From positions 5,700 to 69,699 of the forward strand of contig CALCBD010000015.1 in NCBI GenBank assembly GCA_937897985.1: a stretch of 64,000 nt of DNA, read 5' to 3'. The translations under genes were made by a program, and so were the position numbers. This document shows, one piece after another, positions 59,860 through 64,000 of the stretch. Origin of the DNA: an uncultured Paludibacter sp. GTDB taxonomy: Bacteria; Bacteroidota; Bacteroidia; Bacteroidales; Paludibacteraceae. Positions within the stretch are counted from its first letter, which is position 1. Every line of letters begins with the position of its first letter. A model generated the notes under the pieces. It was given only the letters and a program-made list of their open reading frames with translations, did not search any database and was not told the DNA's origin.

Positions 59860-61317
59860 ATGATTAAAAATCTTTTTATTAAGAAGACTTTATTTGAACT
59901 TGATACAGAAGCACAACAGGGAAATTCATTAAGACGTCATCTGACAGCCATGAATCTTGTTTTGCTGGGCATAGGATGTGTGATTGGCGCCGGCATTTTT
60001 GTTTTAACAGGCTCTGCAGCTGCACTTTATGCAGGACCTGCAGTTTCGGTTTCATTTGCAGTTTCTGCTTTGGGATGTATGTTTGCCGGTTTATGTTACG
60101 CTGAATTTGCATCAATGATTCCTGTTTCGGGCAGTGCCTATACTTATGGTTATGCTACTATGGGAGAGTTTATTGCCTGGATTATTGGTTGGGATTTGAT
60201 ATTGGAATATTTATTTGGTTCAGCAACCGTTGCAGTCGGCTGGAGCGGTTATGTTGTCAGTCTGCTTGAATTTTTCAATATTCATATACCGGCAATTATC
60301 AGCCAGAGTCCGTTTATTTTTGATGCCAATGGCTGGCACAGATCCGGGGCAATCATCAATTTTCCGGCTGTTTTCATTGTCATATTTATGACCACCTTAT
60401 TAGTGATAGGTATTAAAGAATCGGCCAAACTGAATAATATCATTGTTATCATCAAGGTACTCGTTATCTTATTGTTCATCGGTTTTGGCATTTCACATAT
60501 CGATGTATCCAACTGGAAACCATTTATTCCTGAAAACACAGGAGCCTGGGGACATTTTGGCTGGTCGGGTATTCTGACTGCTTCTGGAGTAATTTTCTTT
60601 GCCTATATCGGGTTCGATGCAGTTTCAACCGCTTCACAGGAATCCATCAATCCGAAGCGTGATATGCCGATTGGAATACTGGTATCGCTGGCAGTATGTA
60701 CTATATTATATATTGCTGTTAGTCTGACACTTACAGGAATAGTCAATTACAAAGATCTTAATGTACCTGCACCAATTGCTGTTGCCATCGATAAATTCGG
60801 GACTGGAATGTTGTGGTTAAGCCCGATTGTAAAAATAGGTGCTATTGCGGGTTTGAGTTCTGTGGTACTGGTATTACTAATGGGTCAGTCACGGATTTTT
60901 TATGTTATGGCACACGATGGATTGTTATGGAAAAGTTTTGCCAGAGTACACAAAAAATACAAGACACCACATATTACAACAATAGTCACAGGAGTGTTTT
61001 CTTCACTTTTTGCAGGTTTTTTCCCCATCGGATTGTTGGGTGAATTAGTATCAATAGGAACATTGCTCGCATTTATCATAGTAAGTATCGGTATTATCAT
61101 CCTGCGTAAAACCGAACCCGATGCACAACGTGGTTTCCGTACACCATGGGTTCCGTTTGTACCGGTCATGGGCGCACTCATTTGTATTGTCGAAATGGCA
61201 TCGCTGCCGGCCGACACCTGGATACGATTGATAGTGTGGATGGCCATCGGATTTGTAATTTACTTTACTTATGGAGTGAAACACAGCAAAGCAAGAAAGA
61301 ATCAGTCAAATAATTAG
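59860..61317 (+). CDS. APC-family amino acid permease (CAT type)
   Basis: A 485-residue secondary transporter of the amino acid-polyamine-organocation family, resembling the cationic amino acid transporter subgroup (YfnA-like). About 12 helices carry the family motifs GIGCVIGAGIFVLTGSAA, CYAEFASMIPVSGSAYTYGYATMGEFIAWIIGWDLILEY, and FFAYIGFDAVSTASQESINPKRDMPIGI. The end RAWVK-like tail is basic (KHSKARKNQ). The substrate cannot be chosen from sequence alone. No terminator was recognised before the downstream phosphate transporter. Confidence 0.92.
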   Translation: MIKNLFIKKTLFELDTEAQQGNSLRRHLTAMNLVLLGIGCVIGAGIFVLTGSAAALYAGPAVSVSFAVSALGCMFAGLCYAEFASMIPVSGSAYTYGYATMGEFIAWIIGWDLILEYLFGSATVAVGWSGYVVSLLEFFNIHIPAIISQSPFIFDANGWHRSGAIINFPAVFIVIFMTTLLVIGIKESAKLNNIIVIIKVLVILLFIGFGISHIDVSNWKPFIPENTGAWGHFGWSGILTASGVIFFAYIGFDAVSTASQESINPKRDMPIGILVSLAVCTILYIAVSLTLTGIVNYKDLNVPAPIAVAIDKFGTGMLWLSPIVKIGAIAGLSSVVLVLLMGQSRIFYVMAHDGLLWKSFARVHKKYKTPHITTIVTGVFSSLFAGFFPIGLLGELVSIGTLLAFIIVSIGIIILRKTEPDAQRGFRTPWVPFVPVMGALICIVEMASLPADTWIRLIVWMAIGFVIYFTYGVKHSKARKNQSNN

Positions 61318-61478
61318 CATTCAGGAGGGTCATCCTGATAGGTTCTGAAACCACAAATCATTTGAATGTCAGAATAAGTCATCTGTTTGAATTACTTTTA
61401 TATTTTTTGTAACATATTTGTAATACTTTTGAAACATCTATTTAATCGTTTTAATGATTAGTTAAGAAGTTTTGAAAT

Positions 61479-61486
61479 TAATTTTG
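61479..61486 (+). promoter_or_regulatory. -7 box of the PiT transporter gene
   Basis: TAATTTTG matches TAnnTTTG and lies 21 bases before the ATG at 61508. Because it lies after the in-frame TTG at 61472, that TTG is not the start codon. Confidence 0.5.
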
Positions 61487-61507
61487 CACAAAATTAAAAA
61501 ACATAAT

Positions 61508-63751
61508 ATGGATACGATTTACATTGTAATTGTAATTATTCTGTTAGCCCTTGCCGCTCTCGATTTAGTGGTAGGTGTGGCTAATGATGCTGTCAATTTT
61601 TTAAATTCAAGTATTGGTTCAAAAGTAGCACCTTTATGGGTGATACTCACTGTTGCGTCCGGTGGTGTAATTATCGGTTCTTTGTTTTCGAGCGGTATGA
61701 TGGAAATCGCACGAAGCGGGGTTTTTCACCCGGGCATGTATACTTTTCCTCAAATCATGATGTTATTCTTAGCCGTAATGGTTACAGATGTTATTCTTCT
61801 TGACGTATTCAACACTTTTGGTCTGCCAACCTCTACAACAGTTTCACTTATATTTGAATTAATGGGCGCAGCTGTGGCTGTTGCACTGGTCAATATATGG
61901 AATAACGGTTCAGGTGTACTTATTGATTATATAAATTCTGATAAAACACTGACCATCGTATCGAGTATTTTATTATCGGTAGTGATCGCATTTGTTTTTG
62001 GATCGCTTATCATGTGGATTTCCCGGTTTATATTTTCCTTTAAATACAAAACTTCCTTTAAATTTTTCGGTGCATTATGGAGTGGGGTTGCACTTACAGC
62101 TATTAGTTACTTTGCAGTTTTTAAAGGGTTAAAAAGCACTTCGCTGGTTACAAAAGATACCATCCAGTACATTTACGATCACATCGGAGTATTAATTTTA
62201 TATACCTGGTTGAGCTGGACATTCGTTATGGCAATCCTTCAACACATTTTTAAAGTCAATATTCTGAAGATAATTATCTTAGCCGGAACAGCCGCACTTG
62301 CCTTATCATTTGCCGGTAACGACCTTGTTAACTTTATCGGTGTGTTTATGGCCGGCCTGAGTTCATTTCAGATTGCTTCGGCTGAACTGGCATCGGGAGG
62401 TTCAATTGATCACCTGATGATGAACAAATTAGCCGAACCTGTGAATGTTGACTGGCGATTTTTATTTGGTGCAGGTATCATCATGGTATTGGCACTGTGG
62501 TTTTCAAAGAAAGCCAGAAGTGTAACCAAAACAGAAGTAAATCTGGCTCGTCAGAGTGAAGGTATAGAACGATTTTCATCAACCGGCGCATCCCGTTCAC
62601 TGGTAAGGAATGCAATATCCATAAGTAAACTGGTAAACAGAATTACTCCCCGTAAAGTTACGGAATTTGTAAATAGCCGTTTTGTACCACTTTCGGCAGA
62701 GGAAAATGGTGATGCTTCGTTCGATCTTATTCGGGCTACAATCAACCTTACGGTTTCTGCTTTGTTGATTTCGGTGGGTACCGATTTTAAGCTTCCGCTT
62801 TCGACCACTTATGTTACTTTCATGGTGGCAATGGGAACTTCGCTCGCCGACAGGGCCTGGGGTCGCGAAAGTGCGGTGTACAGAATAACCGGTGTACTCA
62901 CAGTCATAAGTGGCTGGTTCGTTACTGCATTTATTGCGTTCACGGTATCGGCAATTGTAGCATTTGCATTGATGTATGGTGGTACATATGCTGTTTTCGG
63001 GTCTATCATTCTGGTTGCTGTTTTATTTTTCCAGTTTGCTCGTGTACATAAAAAACGTGTTGAGAATGAAGAAACAGTGCAACCCGTTATCACTGACGAA
63101 CACGACATTATCGTCAATTGCACCAGGGAAATGGAAGAGTCGGTTAAAACAACCATTGAAATTTATCAGGGGACTCTCGAAGCACTATTTAATGAAGACA
63201 GAAAGAAGCTTGCCAACCTCTATAAAATGGCTGATGTCTTACACGGGAAATCGAAGCGCCGGCGTGCTTACGAAGTCCTGCCAACTCTTCAGCATCTCGA
63301 ACATACTTCACTCGAAACCGGACAGTATTATGTACAAACAGTTGACTACTTTTACGAGATTTCAGTATCAATACGTTATATTACCGAATCGAGTTACAAA
63401 TTTATTGACAATGCTCACGAAGGATTCAGTATTGAACAGGTCGAGGATTTAAGAATGTTCGGTCGTGAATTTATTTCGGTCTACCGCGATTTTAACGAAA
63501 TGATCCGAAACAATGATTATTCAGCCCTCGATAAAATCAAAGAAAGACGTTCCAATATTCTGGATTTGTATTCGGAACTTATCAAAAAGCAGATTAAAAG
63601 GGCCAAACAAAAAGATTCAGGAACCCGCAACAGTATGCTCTATCTGAATATTCTGAACGAAACCAAGGTGATGACAATGAAATCGGTAAATTTGATGCGT
63701 GCACAGATGAATCTCTTTAAATCCGACGAATTCAATCAACAACAGAATTAA
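61508..63751 (+). CDS. PiT-family phosphate transporter with C-terminal PhoU-like domain
   Basis: An inorganic phosphate transporter in which the membrane part and a PhoU-like helical domain are fused in one 747-residue chain. I use the ATG at 61508 (MDTIYIVIVIILLALAALDL). The PiT signature GANDxxN-like motif occurs in both halves: VGVANDAVNFLNSSIGSK and FAGNDLVNFIGVFMAG. The second part of the transporter (LPLSTTYVTFMVAMGTSLADRAWG) is separated by a loop. From about residue 535 a helical tail (DIIVNCTREMEESVKTTIEIYQGTLEAL) resembles PhoU/DUF47 proteins. The tail may gate uptake in response to phosphate. Confidence 0.9.
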   Translation: MDTIYIVIVIILLALAALDLVVGVANDAVNFLNSSIGSKVAPLWVILTVASGGVIIGSLFSSGMMEIARSGVFHPGMYTFPQIMMLFLAVMVTDVILLDVFNTFGLPTSTTVSLIFELMGAAVAVALVNIWNNGSGVLIDYINSDKTLTIVSSILLSVVIAFVFGSLIMWISRFIFSFKYKTSFKFFGALWSGVALTAISYFAVFKGLKSTSLVTKDTIQYIYDHIGVLILYTWLSWTFVMAILQHIFKVNILKIIILAGTAALALSFAGNDLVNFIGVFMAGLSSFQIASAELASGGSIDHLMMNKLAEPVNVDWRFLFGAGIIMVLALWFSKKARSVTKTEVNLARQSEGIERFSSTGASRSLVRNAISISKLVNRITPRKVTEFVNSRFVPLSAEENGDASFDLIRATINLTVSALLISVGTDFKLPLSTTYVTFMVAMGTSLADRAWGRESAVYRITGVLTVISGWFVTAFIAFTVSAIVAFALMYGGTYAVFGSIILVAVLFFQFARVHKKRVENEETVQPVITDEHDIIVNCTREMEESVKTTIEIYQGTLEALFNEDRKKLANLYKMADVLHGKSKRRRAYEVLPTLQHLEHTSLETGQYYVQTVDYFYEISVSIRYITESSYKFIDNAHEGFSIEQVEDLRMFGREFISVYRDFNEMIRNNDYSALDKIKERRSNILDLYSELIKKQIKRAKQKDSGTRNSMLYLNILNETKVMTMKSVNLMRAQMNLFKSDEFNQQQN

Positions 63752-63784
63752 AAGTAAATTTCAATACATTTATACCGGATTATT

Positions 63785-63811
63785 CGCTCAGATTGTACAT
63801 CAGTCTGAGCG
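63785..63811 (+). terminator. Terminator after the PiT gene
   Basis: CGCTCAGA (63785-63792) pairs exactly with TCTGAGCG (63804-63811) over an 11-base loop, followed by seven T residues. Confidence 0.9.
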
Positions 63812-64000
63812 TTTTTTTATTAGCATCCAACCAAATCATTCTCCACTGTTGAGCAATATGATTTTTCGTTCCTTATCATATTTTTTTGTCTGAATGTATC
63901 TTTGGTTTATAACTTCCTCTTTTTACATCTGTTTAACTTCATCATTAACTTCTTTAACTTCAAAATCTCCCCGCTCCCCGCTCCAATAACTTCATCATCT
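63812..64000. other. Right edge, no gene recognised
   Basis: About 190 bases to the window end. It holds short direct repeats: AACTTCATCAT occurs at about 63936 and again near the end (about 63988), and CCCCGCT is repeated in tandem near 63969-63982. This may be the downstream end of a gene or a repeat lying beyond the window. Confidence 0.3.

Noticed and set aside
61472..61507. TTG start of the PiT transporter
   Set aside because: A promoter -7 box lies after this codon, so it would not be transcribed; the ATG at 61508 begins a proper first helix.
1..64000. CRISPR array, prophage or complete insertion sequence
   Set aside because: No regularly spaced direct repeats, integrase, transposase or phage structural genes were recognised in the window.

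Overview
This window is a stretch of chromosome from an anaerobic or facultatively anaerobic member of the Bacteroidota, most likely order Bacteroidales. The evidence is AT-rich intergenic DNA, many promoter-like TTTG / TAnnTTTG pairs of the Bacteroidota type, cargo proteins with type IX secretion (T9SS) C-terminal tails, a xylose operon with a Nudix-type regulator, an Rnf complex, an 11-gene complex I set with a fused nuoCD, and a Wolinella-type fumarate reductase/succinate dehydrogenase. A Paludibacter-like organism would fit, but this is a guess from gene content. No rRNA, tRNA, CRISPR array, prophage or intact insertion sequence was recognised.

Layout. 1-5404 (minus): rseC-rnfB-rnfC-rnfD-rnfG-rnfE-rnfA, cut at the left edge, from a good promoter at about 5434-5465. 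5405-6209: gene-free AT-rich DNA. 6210-14362 (plus): a MacB/HlyD/TolC-type export locus (one ATPase, two permeases, adaptor, outer membrane channel) followed by a PadR regulator and a PspC-DUF2807 membrane protein. 14505-16382 (plus): a lone B12-binding radical SAM protein. 16403-21649 (minus): xylose operon in the order Nudix regulator, xylB, xylA, xylose symporter, peppered with GC-rich palindromic elements that also enter the coding sequence of xylB. 22019-27214 (minus): pseudouridine synthase, RlmB, two unknowns and a large C10-type secreted protease. 27750-36400 (plus): small lipoprotein, THUMP-like methyltransferase, secreted helical protein, FadL-type porin, T9SS cargo and SulP transporter. 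36426-37937 (minus): HIT hydrolase, GreA and an unknown membrane protein. 38345-43453 (plus): miaB, then sdhC/frdA/frdB. 43887-44252: orphan winged-helix protein. 44340-47920 (minus): AsmA-like giant with a Ser-Pro hexanucleotide repeat, and a lipoprotein. 48280-48993 (plus): beta-barrel protein. 49088-59448 (minus): nuoA-B-CD-H-I-J-K-L-M-N with no nuoE/F/G. 59860-63751 (plus): amino acid permease and a PiT phosphate transporter with a PhoU-like tail.

How it works together. Rnf, the NADH-module-less complex I and the quinol:fumarate reductase are three membrane redox complexes in one window. This suggests a ferredoxin/NADH-based anaerobic respiration ending in fumarate reduction, with complex I probably fed by ferredoxin or another unseen donor. 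The xylose operon would feed sugar into this metabolism.

Most worth a second look: (1) a family of about 29-bp palindromic elements confined to the xyl operon, one copy supplying the xylB stop codon and a related copy read through in frame at its N-terminus; (2) a perfect 12-bp hairpin inside the first codons of the radical SAM gene; (3) a degenerate Nudix box in the xyl regulator; (4) the export locus with its PspC-DUF2807 partner and repeat-flanked promoter; (5) an unexplained 318-bp non-coding insertion inside the nuo operon; (6) an orphan hairpin-leader upstream of miaB.
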